This document shows positions 1 to 7,506 of a stretch of DNA of 17,912 nucleotides, piece by piece. The stretch is from NCBI RefSeq assembly GCF_042432905.1, contig NZ_JBHLWI010000073.1, forward strand, positions 1-17,912, read 5' to 3'. Below the pieces are notes generated by a model, which worked only from the letters and a program-made list of their open reading frames with translations, was not told the origin of the DNA and made no database searches. The translations under genes and the position numbers were made by a program. The stretch comes from Fontibacter flavus. GTDB taxonomy: Bacteria > Bacteroidota > Bacteroidia > Cytophagales > Cyclobacteriaceae. The stretch's first letter is position 1. The number at the start of each line of letters is the position of its first letter.

Positions 1-540
1 TGAATTAAGAAGGATTGAAGAGCCAAGTAAAAAGTAAAAAGGCAAAAGTTTGAACTTTTCTAAAGTTTCGGATGACGGTTTTGTTATGGGGAAGATTTTT
101 AAGCTATTTGATTAGGACTGAAGGGCCGGGATATCAGAGGGATGGTTGTAGGCCGTCCCGGGAAGGGGATTTAGAATGAAAAATGATGAATGAAAAATGT
201 AGAGTGATGAGTGGAATTTAAGAGCCAAGGAAAAAGTAAAAAGGCAAAAGGGTTGAGAATGTAGAATTAAGAAGGATTGAAGAGCCAAGTAAAAAGGCAA
301 AAGGAAAAAGTGGGATTACGGAAGGAAAAAAGACGCTGCGCTTGGCTTTTGTTACACGGAGGAAAATAAAGAGCCAAGTAAAAAGTGAAAAGGCAAAAGG
401 GTTGAGAATGTTGAATTAAGAAGGATTGAAGAGCCAAGTAAAAAGTAAAAAGGCAAAAGTTTGAACTTTTCTAAAGTTTCGGATGACGGTTTTGTTATGG
501 GGAAGATTTTTTGAGTCAATTGATTAGACCATCCCGATAA
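1..540 (+). repeat. Intergenic repeat tract 1: 60-bp modules plus tails
   Basis: No gene lies here. The tract holds five copies of a module beginning gagccaag at 20, 222, 282, 371 and 431. Copies 222/282 and 371/431 are exactly 60 bp apart. A module reads gagccaag, then aaaaagtaaaaaggcaaaag with small changes, then an AT-rich linker of the ttgagaatgttgaattaag type. Two tail elements follow modules at 49-161 and 460-540. The second tail lacks about 36 bp in its middle, joining gattag directly to accatcccg. The tract lies downstream of the lepB terminator. The first base of the window is already inside a module, so the tract extends further left. Minus-strand reading frames here are artefacts of the repeat. 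Confidence 0.9.
310..370 (+). repeat. Variant 60-bp module C, copy 1
   Basis: This segment begins gtgggattacggaagg, contains agacgctgcgcttggctttt and ends ggaggaaaataaa directly before a gagccaag module. Near-identical copies lie at 9373-9433 and 14769-14828, each also followed at once by gagccaag. It is about 60 bp long, so it keeps the period of the surrounding modules. I see no coding or known regulatory role. Confidence 0.85.
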
Positions 541-564
541 GGAGTAAAATATGGCAATATAAAG

Positions 565-600
565 CAAAAAGGCCATCCCTGATTATTCAGGGACGGCCTT
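565..600 (-). terminator. Intrinsic terminator of the parAB-dapB-lepB operon
   Basis: Reading the minus strand 21 bases after the lepB stop, arms AAGGCC-TCCCTGA and TCAGGGA-GGCCTT pair with one A/C mismatch and a four-base loop (583-586). A run of five T follows on the minus strand, the complement of the A run at 566-570. This marks the end of the operon before the repeat tract. Confidence 0.85.
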
Positions 601-621
601 ACAATTATGGTTGGTTGTGGA

Positions 622-1698
622 TTAATTAATGCTGTTGAAGAATCTGCTCCAACGGATTTTGTTGAACATGGACTTGTGTTTGTCCAAGGACAGCCATAGG
701 AACCAAGCTTTGCCCACGATATGGTCTTCCGGAACAAATCCCCAATACCTGGAGTCCAGCGAATCGTGCCTGTTGTCACCCATCATGAAGTAGTAATCCT
801 GTTTAAATGTGTAGCTAGTTACTTTTTGACCATCGATATAGAGTTCATTGTCCCTCACTTCCACATTTTCATGACCTTCATATTTTTCGATGGTGAAAGC
901 ATATTTAGCAATATTGTCAGGATCCATTTCTATGGTCCAACCTTCAGCTGGGATGGTCAATGGCCCCATATTGTCTTTGTTCCAACCGAAGTATGCCCCA
1001 TCAGGAAAAACCCTCGGATCACCTAAGTCCTGTCTTTCCACTCTCATGGTAACAGATCCTACTGCAGGGGATTTTCTTAATCTATCAATACTTTCCTCTG
1101 TTGCCATCACCATGTAGCCTGAGCCATTAGAAAAAGGCATGAAGCTTTCCGGATTGATGCCATAATCACTGAAAAAGTCAGCGCTAAGGTTCCTGTCTGT
1201 CATCACATCATAGGAATATTGCATCTCTTCCGGTTTGTATCCAGGTTCACCATTGATAAATACCTGAGTCCCTACAATCTCAATCTCATCTCCGGGAATT
1301 GCAACAGCCCTTTTGATGTAGTTGGTTTTGAGATCAACGGGGAATTCATACTCTGCCGGGTAGTTGAAGACTACCACATCATTTCTTTTGACTTTGGTAA
1401 AACCGGGAAGTCTCATATATGGCAATTGTATCCAATCTACATAGGAGTTGGCGTTAGTACCCCAGATTTTTTGATGGGTCAAAGGAATCTGAAGAGGAGT
1501 TCTCGGAATTCTTGTGCCATAATGCATTTTACTCACAAAAAGGAAATCACCTACCAAGAGTGATTTTTCCATAGAAGCCGTAGGAATGGTAAAAGGTTCT
1601 AACAACAACCACCGGATCAAAGATGCGGCTATTACGGCAAAAATGAGTGCGTCAGCCCATTCGCGGACTGCTGATTTTTTCTTTTTTTCTTCTGTCAT
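622..1698 (-). CDS. lepB: Signal peptidase I (LepB, S26 family)
   Basis: This membrane-bound serine protease (358 aa) would remove signal peptides from exported proteins on the outer face of the inner membrane. A single membrane segment spans about residues 17-33. The catalytic serine box follows as PTASMEKSLLVGD, with Ser42. The general-base lysine is Lys129 in YIKRAVAIPGDE. The last family box is GDNRHDSLDSR at 307-317. The roughly 160 residues between the lysine box and the last box are a long insertion compared with E. coli LepB; I believe such inserts are common in Bacteroidota. It is the last gene of its operon, 14 bp after dapB, and is followed by a terminator. Both catalytic residues are present, so it should be active. 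Confidence 0.96.
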   Translation of the reverse strand: MTEEKKKKSAVREWADALIFAVIAASLIRWLLLEPFTIPTASMEKSLLVGDFLFVSKMHYGTRIPRTPLQIPLTHQKIWGTNANSYVDWIQLPYMRLPGFTKVKRNDVVVFNYPAEYEFPVDLKTNYIKRAVAIPGDEIEIVGTQVFINGEPGYKPEEMQYSYDVMTDRNLSADFFSDYGINPESFMPFSNGSGYMVMATEESIDRLRKSPAVGSVTMRVERQDLGDPRVFPDGAYFGWNKDNMGPLTIPAEGWTIEMDPDNIAKYAFTIEKYEGHENVEVRDNELYIDGQKVTSYTFKQDYYFMMGDNRHDSLDSRYWGFVPEDHIVGKAWFLWLSLDKHKSMFNKIRWSRFFNSIN

Positions 1699-1712
1699 TT
1701 TGGTAGAAAATT

Positions 1713-2435
1713 TTAGAAAGATAGGAAATCATCCATTGATAATACACCTTTTTTATCTTTTATCCATTCCGCCACTAAAACTGCGCCAAGGGCAAAACCT
1801 TTGCGGCTATGTGCGGTATGGCTGATTTCAATATCGTCTATTTCAGACTGATACCGTACAATATGGGTACCTGGTGCAGGATCGATACGCTTGGCAGAAA
1901 TGTACAGGGATTGTTCGTTTTCGGGCTTTCCGTCGGACAGTTTCCATTCCTTCAGACGTTCAATCTCACCCAAGATCCCTTCAGCCAGGGTGATGGCAGT
2001 GCCGCTTGGGGCATCTTTTTTCTCTGTATGGTGGATTTCTTCCATACTGACTTTATAGTCAGTCTGATCTTTCATCAGAGAGGCCAGAAACCTGTTGACT
2101 TTAAAGAAAACGTTTACACCGATGCTGTAATTGGAGGCATAGAAAAAGGCAGTTTCTTTTTCCAAGGTCAGGGCCGCAATGGCCGGTTTTTTATCCAACC
2201 ATCCTGTGGTTCCCGATACTACAGGGATTTTTCTGTTGATCGCCCAACTGATATTTTCCACAGCTGCATCAGGTTGGCTGAATTCAATCGCCACATCGAT
2301 GTTTTTGGGGTCAAGCTGATCCAGGTCATCCCTATTGTCAATATTGATTTTTCCGACTATTTGGTGGCCACGGGATTCGGCTATTTCACCGATAATTTTG
2401 CCCATTTTACCATAGCCTAATAGTAATATATTCAT
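1713..2435 (-). CDS. dapB: 4-hydroxy-tetrahydrodipicolinate reductase
   Basis: DapB reduces 4-hydroxy-tetrahydrodipicolinate with NAD(P)H in the diaminopimelate/lysine pathway, supplying meso-DAP for peptidoglycan. The 240-aa product starts with a Rossmann nucleotide-binding loop (GYGKMG, 7-12). The SGTTGW motif is at 74-79. The active-site stretch EIHHTEKKDAPSGTA is at 133-147, where His135 and Lys139 align with the E. coli catalytic His159 and Lys163. It is a little shorter than the E. coli enzyme (273 aa). The start lies two bases after the DUF5683 stop, so it is part of a tightly packed operon and probably translationally linked to its neighbours. Confidence 0.96.
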   Translation of the reverse strand: MNILLLGYGKMGKIIGEIAESRGHQIVGKINIDNRDDLDQLDPKNIDVAIEFSQPDAAVENISWAINRKIPVVSGTTGWLDKKPAIAALTLEKETAFFYASNYSIGVNVFFKVNRFLASLMKDQTDYKVSMEEIHHTEKKDAPSGTAITLAEGILGEIERLKEWKLSDGKPENEQSLYISAKRIDPAPGTHIVRYQSEIDDIEISHTAHSRKGFALGAVLVAEWIKDKKGVLSMDDFLSF

Positions 2436-2437
2436 GT

Positions 2438-3037
2438 TTAAAATGTGATTTTCATAGATAATCCAAAGATGTTACCACCTGCGGTCAAGGTTTCAAAGCT
2501 GGGTTCGAACCTGAAGCTCAGGTCTTCGCTGACATCAAATCCTGAAAGGTGGGCATCTACCTGTGCATCTATGATATTGAGTGCGTAGATACCTACAAAA
2601 AGGAAATAATTCAAATCCCTGTTTCTCCTCCAATAGTTTACCTGTCTCACCAAACCATCCCTGTTAAGGTTCGGGAAATTATTGGTTTCGTTCTGATCAA
2701 ACAAGAGCAGACCTTCCTTTAAGGCCTGATATCTAGTGTTATTGAAATGGATAAAGAAGATATTGGTGGCAAATCCTCCATAGATGATTGGTACTTTCCA
2801 GGCTTTGTTATTGTACACCTGTCCTGCACCTGGTAGGATTGCTGAAAGCAAAGTGGCCTTTTTGGGGTCTTTGATATCTTTATCATTCAATGAGATTTCT
2901 ACTGTATCTGAAGCAATAACCTGGCCCGAGGCAGTTTTTGAGCAAAATGCCAATAAAACAAAAACAGCAATGATACTTGTATAGATCATTGCCTTTTTGT
3001 TTTGCGTTTGGGTTGAATTGGGAATTGCCGTATTCAA
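2438..3037 (-). CDS. DUF5683 family exported/membrane protein
   Basis: The function is unknown. The product resembles the Bacteroidota DUF5683 family, judged by the stretch KATLLSAILPGAGQVYNNK and the hydrophobic segments after it. The N-terminus is a signal-peptide-like segment (IYTSIIAVFVLLAF, preceded by two lysines) with a possible cleavage after TASG. A cysteine in that region lacks a good lipobox. The start is uncertain. The frame opens with TTG at 3037, two bases after parB, while an ATG at 2989 preceded by AAAAAGGC would give 183 aa and lose the lysines of the signal peptide. I keep the longer form for that reason. It lies between parB and dapB, a gene order I recall as common in this phylum. 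Confidence 0.85.
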   Translation of the reverse strand: MNTAIPNSTQTQNKKAMIYTSIIAVFVLLAFCSKTASGQVIASDTVEISLNDKDIKDPKKATLLSAILPGAGQVYNNKAWKVPIIYGGFATNIFFIHFNNTRYQALKEGLLLFDQNETNNFPNLNRDGLVRQVNYWRRNRDLNYFLFVGIYALNIIDAQVDAHLSGFDVSEDLSFRFEPSFETLTAGGNIFGLSMKITF

Positions 3038-3039
3038 TC

Positions 3040-3957
3040 TTAAATGATATCGAGGATTTCCAAAATTCTATTTAGATCATCAGCAGAGCCAAATGGGATT
3101 TTTATTTCGCCTTTATTTTTGCCGTCTGCTTTTAGCTGTACTTTCGAACCAAAGTGGGAAGAAAGCCTTTGCTGTATTTTTCCGATCTCATATTTTCTCA
3201 CTGGATCAAGACCCTGGGTTTTTTCGGTAGATCTTTCTTCAGGTCCTTCATTCAATGCTTTTACCAAAGCTTCTACTTTACGAACGCTGAGTTCTTCAGC
3301 AATGGTTCTTTTGTAGATATCCAATTGTTTGTCAATATCTTCCACATTGATGATGGCACGTGCATGTCCCATGGAAATGAGGTTGTCCCTCAATCCTGCC
3401 TGAATATCAGGTGGAAGTTTGAGCAGACGCATGTAGTTGTTGACAGTAGTCCTGTTTTTCCCTACACGCTCACCGAGTTCTTCTTGTTTGAGGTTACACT
3501 CAGCCATCAATCTTTGATAAGAATGGGCAATTTCGAGTGCATTGAGGTTTTCACGCTGAATGTTTTCAATGAGGGCCATTTCCAGCATTTGCTGGTCATT
3601 TGCTGTTCTCACGTAGGCGGGTACTTTTTCGAGGCCGGCCATTTTGGAAGCCTGAAAACGTCTTTCACCAGAAATCAGTTGGTATTCCCCATCAGCGAGT
3701 TTTCTGACCGTAATAGGCTGAATAATCCCCTGAACCCTGATGGATTCAGCGAGTTCCTGAAGTGCTTCTTTGTCAAAATGGGTTCTGGGTTGAAAGGGGT
3801 TGACCTGAATTTCAGACAGGGCTATTTCATAAATTCCTGTTTTAGGAAGTTCTGAGAGCAGCTCCTGGTTCTTTTCTTTTTGAGGTGAATCCTTCAACAA
3901 AGCCCCCAATCCTCTTCCCAGTGCAGCCTTCTTTGGTGTCGGTTTTTTATCAGCCAT
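3040..3957 (-). CDS. parB: Chromosome partitioning protein ParB
   Basis: ParB is the parS-binding CTPase clamp of the chromosome segregation system, working with ParA. The 305-aa product has the usual N-terminal ParA-contact motif (LGRGLGALL, 13-21). The CTP-binding box is GERRFQA at 97-103, followed by ENIQREN at 131-137. A helix-turn-helix around 157-180 should read parS, and GHARAI is at 197-202. The C-terminal part should be the dimerisation domain. It starts 13 bp after parA. I looked by eye for a palindromic parS-like site of the CACGTG type in this window and found none. The nearest site may therefore be elsewhere or diverged. Confidence 0.96.
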   Translation of the reverse strand: MADKKPTPKKAALGRGLGALLKDSPQKEKNQELLSELPKTGIYEIALSEIQVNPFQPRTHFDKEALQELAESIRVQGIIQPITVRKLADGEYQLISGERRFQASKMAGLEKVPAYVRTANDQQMLEMALIENIQRENLNALEIAHSYQRLMAECNLKQEELGERVGKNRTTVNNYMRLLKLPPDIQAGLRDNLISMGHARAIINVEDIDKQLDIYKRTIAEELSVRKVEALVKALNEGPEERSTEKTQGLDPVRKYEIGKIQQRLSSHFGSKVQLKADGKNKGEIKIPFGSADDLNRILEILDII

Positions 3958-3970
3958 AATTTTTTTTCAA

Positions 3971-4750
3971 TCAGTTAACTTTCATCTTCCCGTTTTTGCT
4001 GGCGATCTCGCTGGCAAGATTGAGGTATGCCATTGCGCCTTTACCTTCAGCATCGAATGCGATTACCGGAAGGCCAAAACTTGGAGATTCACTCAATCGT
4101 ACATTTCGGGGAATGATGGTTTCAAATACCAGGTTTTTGAAGTGCATTTTGACCTCATCTACTACCTGATTGCTCAGGCGTAGCCTTACATCATACATGG
4201 TCAGAAGTATGCCTTCTATTTCCAGTTCAGGATTAAGCCTGGTTTGTATGATTTTAATCGTATTCAATAATTTGCCCAGACCTTCCAAGGCGAAATACTC
4301 ACATTGTACAGGAATGATGACAGAATCAGCTGCTGTTAGGGCATTGATGGTAATCAAACCTAATGATGGGGAGCAGTCGATGATCACAAAATCATAATTT
4401 TGTCTGATTTTGGCGATGACTCCTTTCATTTTCTCTTCCCTATTGTCCAGGTTGATCATTTCAACCTCAGCACCGACAAGGTCGATATGGGAAGGAATCA
4501 GGTCTAAATTTTCTATTTCCGTCTTAAGGATGATCGATTCTATATCTGTACCATCAACCATACATTCATAGATGCTGGTGTCTATCTCTTTGGGATCATG
4601 TCCCAAACCTGAAGTGGTATTTGCCTGTGGATCGGCGTCGATCACAAGCGTTTTGAATTCCAAGACAGCTAGACTGGCAGCCAAATTCATCGCTGTGGTG
4701 GTTTTTCCAACACCGCCTTTTTGATTGGCTATGGCAATTACTTTTCCCAT
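3971..4750 (-). CDS. parA: Chromosome partitioning ATPase ParA (Soj)
   Basis: ParA is the deviant-Walker ATPase that forms the DNA-bound gradient moving ParB-parS complexes. The 259-aa product shows the deviant Walker A box KGGVGKTT (11-18) with the signature lysine. It also has the A' box DADPQANTT (38-46) and a Walker B aspartate at 125 in VIIDCSPSLG. No N-terminal DNA-binding domain is present, so this is the short chromosomal type and not a plasmid type with its own HTH. The stop of the hydrolase gene is eight bases upstream, and parB follows 13 bases downstream, so the three genes are likely co-transcribed. Confidence 0.97.
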   Translation of the reverse strand: MGKVIAIANQKGGVGKTTTAMNLAASLAVLEFKTLVIDADPQANTTSGLGHDPKEIDTSIYECMVDGTDIESIILKTEIENLDLIPSHIDLVGAEVEMINLDNREEKMKGVIAKIRQNYDFVIIDCSPSLGLITINALTAADSVIIPVQCEYFALEGLGKLLNTIKIIQTRLNPELEIEGILLTMYDVRLRLSNQVVDEVKMHFKNLVFETIIPRNVRLSESPSFGLPVIAFDAEGKGAMAYLNLASEIASKNGKMKVN

Positions 4751-4758
4751 TTGATTAA

Positions 4759-5442
4759 TTATAGGGTAATAGATTCTCCAATATTAAGTAAAATCAATTC
4801 TTTTCCTGCTTTTGTCGCAGCTTTTTTTGCATCATCGAGATCAATTTCTATGTAAGGAAATGTGTCGAAGTGCATGGCAACAATCTTTTTGGTGCCCACA
4901 AAGTCTGCTGCTTTGATGGCGTCATGGATGCCCATGGTAAAATTATCCCCGATAGGCAAGAAGGCAAAATCGATTTTGAATTCTTCTCCGATCAGTTTCA
5001 TGTCATAGGTCAGCGCAGTGTCACCTGCATAATAAAAGCAACCATGGGCATGCTTGATGACAAAACCTCCCGGATTACCCCCTGAGGCTCCGTCTGGCAA
5101 GGTGCTGCTATGGACTGCATTTACGTATTTCACTTTTCCAAAGTCAAATATCTTGCTGCCTCCATGATTCATGGGATGATATTTTTCCACTCCTTTTTCA
5201 GCAAACCAAACAGCGATTTCATAGTTGGAGACAAGCATCGCATTGTTGTTTTTGACGATGGCCTCTGCATCGGCCACATGGTCTTCATGTCCATGGCTTA
5301 AAAGCACATAGTCGGCTTTGATTTTTGAGACATCAATATGGGATGCTTTAGTATTTGGGCTGATAAAAGGGTCAAAAACGATCTGTTTATCACCGATCTT
5401 TACCAAAAAGGACGAATGTCCATAATATGTAATTTCAGTCAT
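4759..5442 (-). CDS. UPF0173 metal-dependent hydrolase (metallo-beta-lactamase fold)
   Basis: This 227-aa protein belongs to the small metallo-beta-lactamase-fold group annotated as UPF0173. The metal-binding box HGHEDH is at 50-55. Other likely ligands are His111, Asp141 (in YAGDT) and His191 (in HFDTFP). The substrate is unknown. I chose the ATG at 5442, which gives MTEITYYGHSSF, because the family starts there. An AGAAAGG stretch lies just before it, and a TAnnTTTG box at 5474-5481 places the likely transcript start inside the longer frame that opens at 5520. It is the first gene of the parAB operon. The location may reflect stable synteny and not a shared role. Confidence 0.9.
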   Translation of the reverse strand: MTEITYYGHSSFLVKIGDKQIVFDPFISPNTKASHIDVSKIKADYVLLSHGHEDHVADAEAIVKNNNAMLVSNYEIAVWFAEKGVEKYHPMNHGGSKIFDFGKVKYVNAVHSSTLPDGASGGNPGGFVIKHAHGCFYYAGDTALTYDMKLIGEEFKIDFAFLPIGDNFTMGIHDAIKAADFVGTKKIVAMHFDTFPYIEIDLDDAKKAATKAGKELILLNIGESITL

Positions 5443-5473
5443 GACCTTTCTGTTTAATGGAATTGTTGGCCTA

Positions 5474-5481
5474 CAAATATA
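5474..5481 (-). promoter_or_regulatory. Candidate -7 promoter box for the hydrolase-parAB operon
   Basis: On the minus strand the sequence reads TATATTTG, matching the Bacteroidota -7 consensus TAnnTTTG. It ends 31 bases before the chosen ATG. A clear TTTG -33 element is not present at the expected distance; only a TTTTCGG stretch lies near. It is one of five such boxes seen upstream of genes in this window. Confidence 0.5.
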
Positions 5482-5566
5482 TGATTTATATCCAGTCCGA
5501 AAATTAATTGTTTTCCACAACGGAATGTGGATAGCTTTAAGGTGTTGATTTTGAAAATACTAGCAC

Positions 5567-5592
5567 AAAAAAAGAGACCCCGAAGGGTCTCT
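5567..5592 (-). terminator. Intrinsic terminator after yidC
   Basis: On the minus strand AGAGACCC and GGGTCTCT form a perfect 8-bp stem closed by a TTCG tetraloop, and a run of seven T follows (complement of 5567-5573). It begins two bases after the yidC stop codon and separates the pyrG-yidC unit from the hydrolase-parAB operon. Confidence 0.93.
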
Positions 5593-5594
5593 CA

Positions 5595-7400
5595 TTAATC
5601 TTTTTTCTTTTTGTTGGCATCAGCTGCTTTCATCGCATCTTCCAGTTTTTGCTGGAATTTGGATTTCTTTTTGTTCACGTTTTTCTTTTTGTTCTCTTCG
5701 ATTTTCTCTCTGATCTTAGTGTCATCCACAAATAACTTGATCAAAGCCTGCTGACCGAAGGTCACCATGTTGGAAACAAAGTAGTAGAAACTCAGGGCAG
5801 CAGGGAAAGAGTTCAATACAAACATGAAGATTACCGGCATGATGTATCCGAGGTTTTTCATCGGGCCAGTCTGCGCTGTCAATTGATTGTTGAAGTGTGT
5901 ATAGGCGATTTGTGAAACCGTCATCAACAAGGTAAACAAACTGACGTGCGCCCCATAGAAAGGAATGGTAAACGGTAACCTGATAAAGGCATCATAAGTA
6001 GAAAGGTCATGTGCCCAAAGGAATGATTCCTGACGCAATTCGATGGCGTTCGGAAAAAAGAAGAACATGGCAAACAGGAACGGCATCTGGAACAACATCG
6101 GCAAACAGCCTGAAATAGGGCTGACACCAAGTTGGCCAAATAGCTTCATCTGCTCCTGCTGCATCTTGGTTGGATCATCGCCATATTTTTCCTTCAGTTC
6201 ATCAATTTCAGGTTTGATCACCCTCATTTTGGCCATTCCTGTGTAAGACTTATAAGTCAATGGGAACAAAGCCAACTTGATGATCAACACGATCAGGATG
6301 ATGATGATCCCGTAATTGTTGAAATATTTTTCAAGGAACTCGAATAAGTTGACAATGATATATTTGTTGACCCAGCTCACAAAGACATAACCCATGTCCA
6401 CGTTTTTCTCAAAACCCTCAGTTACTTTTTTGAGGCCTTTGTAGCTGTTCGGGCCAAAATAATAACTCAAGTCTGCTTTGCCGTTTTCCAAAGGCAGTAC
6501 CAAACTTGCTTTCATATTTTTGATGGAAAGGGTGTCCTCTGGCGTTACTTGGTTCAATACTGCTGAACTGAAAGCTTTGTCAGCAATGATACCGGAGGTA
6601 AAGAATCTTTGGCTGAAGCTGACCCATTTAATAGGTTCTTTGACTTCAGCATCATCAGAAGAAGAAGTCAGGCTCAGGTCATCATGAGAACCTGCGGCGG
6701 TGAAGAAATTGACATTGGTTTTTCTACGGGATTCTTCTATATCTTCTTCTTGTCTTTGCAACCTGTCGTCCCAAAGAATCTGCACATTGGAATCAGTAAG
6801 ATTGGCATTCAGACCGACAAACTCCAGGTTTTTGGCCAATACAAACTCACCGTTTTTCAAGGTGTAGGTCCTGGTAATCCTGCCATTGCCAGATTGTGCA
6901 GTAAAGGTTAAAATACTGGCTTCTTCGCCATCAATCTCAGTAGTAGAAAGGGTAGGGTTGAAGAAAAACTGGTTTAGGCTGAAGTCTCCTTTGTCTGTTT
7001 TGATGTTATAGCTCAGGTCTGAACTGCTTTCATCCAAGACGATCAATGGTTTCTGATCCCAGGTTTTATATTCCTTTAATTCTACTTTGGTGATTTCTGC
7101 ACCTTTTGTAGAAAAGGTCACAATCATTTTATCATTTTCCAGAATGACATCTTCAGCTGTACCTTTGGTCATGGCTGCAAAGGCCCCAAATTGTCTCTGA
7201 GCGATGATATCCTGAATACTGTCTGATTCTACTGATGGTGCTGCTTCCAGGCTCTGTGCTGTTTCTTCCTGAACTGTCTGCACTTGTTCCGTCTTCACTT
7301 CTTCCACGGGAAGGGGTTCAGGTGTCGTTGCAAAGAAAATCGAGTACACCAGTAATACTGCTGCAAAGAGCATCAAACCTACCGCTTGGTTTCTATCCAT
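5595..7400 (-). CDS. yidC: Membrane protein insertase YidC
   Basis: YidC inserts and folds inner-membrane proteins, alone or with SecYEG. With the start at 7400 the product is 601 aa and begins MDRNQAVGLMLF. It has an N-terminal membrane anchor (5-23), a large periplasmic beta domain (about 80-325), then the conserved insertase core from about 345 to 550 with several membrane segments. Lys375, in IIKLALFPL, sits where E. coli has its functional arginine. The C-terminus (567-601) is rich in lysine, as expected for ribosome contact. An in-frame ATG at 7463, directly behind AGGAGGA, would add 21 residues. I prefer 7400 because the family starts there and a TAnnTTTG box lies within the extension. 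Confidence 0.95.
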   Translation of the reverse strand: MDRNQAVGLMLFAAVLLVYSIFFATTPEPLPVEEVKTEQVQTVQEETAQSLEAAPSVESDSIQDIIAQRQFGAFAAMTKGTAEDVILENDKMIVTFSTKGAEITKVELKEYKTWDQKPLIVLDESSSDLSYNIKTDKGDFSLNQFFFNPTLSTTEIDGEEASILTFTAQSGNGRITRTYTLKNGEFVLAKNLEFVGLNANLTDSNVQILWDDRLQRQEEDIEESRRKTNVNFFTAAGSHDDLSLTSSSDDAEVKEPIKWVSFSQRFFTSGIIADKAFSSAVLNQVTPEDTLSIKNMKASLVLPLENGKADLSYYFGPNSYKGLKKVTEGFEKNVDMGYVFVSWVNKYIIVNLFEFLEKYFNNYGIIIILIVLIIKLALFPLTYKSYTGMAKMRVIKPEIDELKEKYGDDPTKMQQEQMKLFGQLGVSPISGCLPMLFQMPFLFAMFFFFPNAIELRQESFLWAHDLSTYDAFIRLPFTIPFYGAHVSLFTLLMTVSQIAYTHFNNQLTAQTGPMKNLGYIMPVIFMFVLNSFPAALSFYYFVSNMVTFGQQALIKLFVDDTKIREKIEENKKKNVNKKKSKFQQKLEDAMKAADANKKKKD

Positions 7401-7429
7401 ATACTTTACTTTATGAGCTCTTGAAAAAT

Positions 7430-7437
7430 CAAAGGTA
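7430..7437 (-). promoter_or_regulatory. Candidate -7 promoter box for yidC
   Basis: The minus strand reads TACCTTTG, an exact TAnnTTTG match, ending 29 bases before the yidC ATG at 7400. The spacing is close to that of the box in front of the hydrolase gene. No clear -33 TTTG is visible. If used, yidC has its own promoter in addition to read-through from pyrG. Confidence 0.45.
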
Positions 7438-7506
7438 ACACTTTGCAATTTGGAATATGACATTCCTCCTTACAAAGCGTTACCTCCGGATCATTGAGCC
7501 GAGATA

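Noticed and set aside
1809..2420. 203-codon plus-strand frame opposite dapB
   Set aside because: It lies wholly antisense to a well-supported dapB and resembles no protein family.
3154..3855. 233-codon plus-strand frame opposite parB
   Set aside because: It is antisense to an intact parB with all its motifs; the sequence looks like a codon-bias shadow.
3040..4750. parS site near parAB
   Set aside because: No palindrome of the expected kind was found by eye; a motif search over the genome would be needed.
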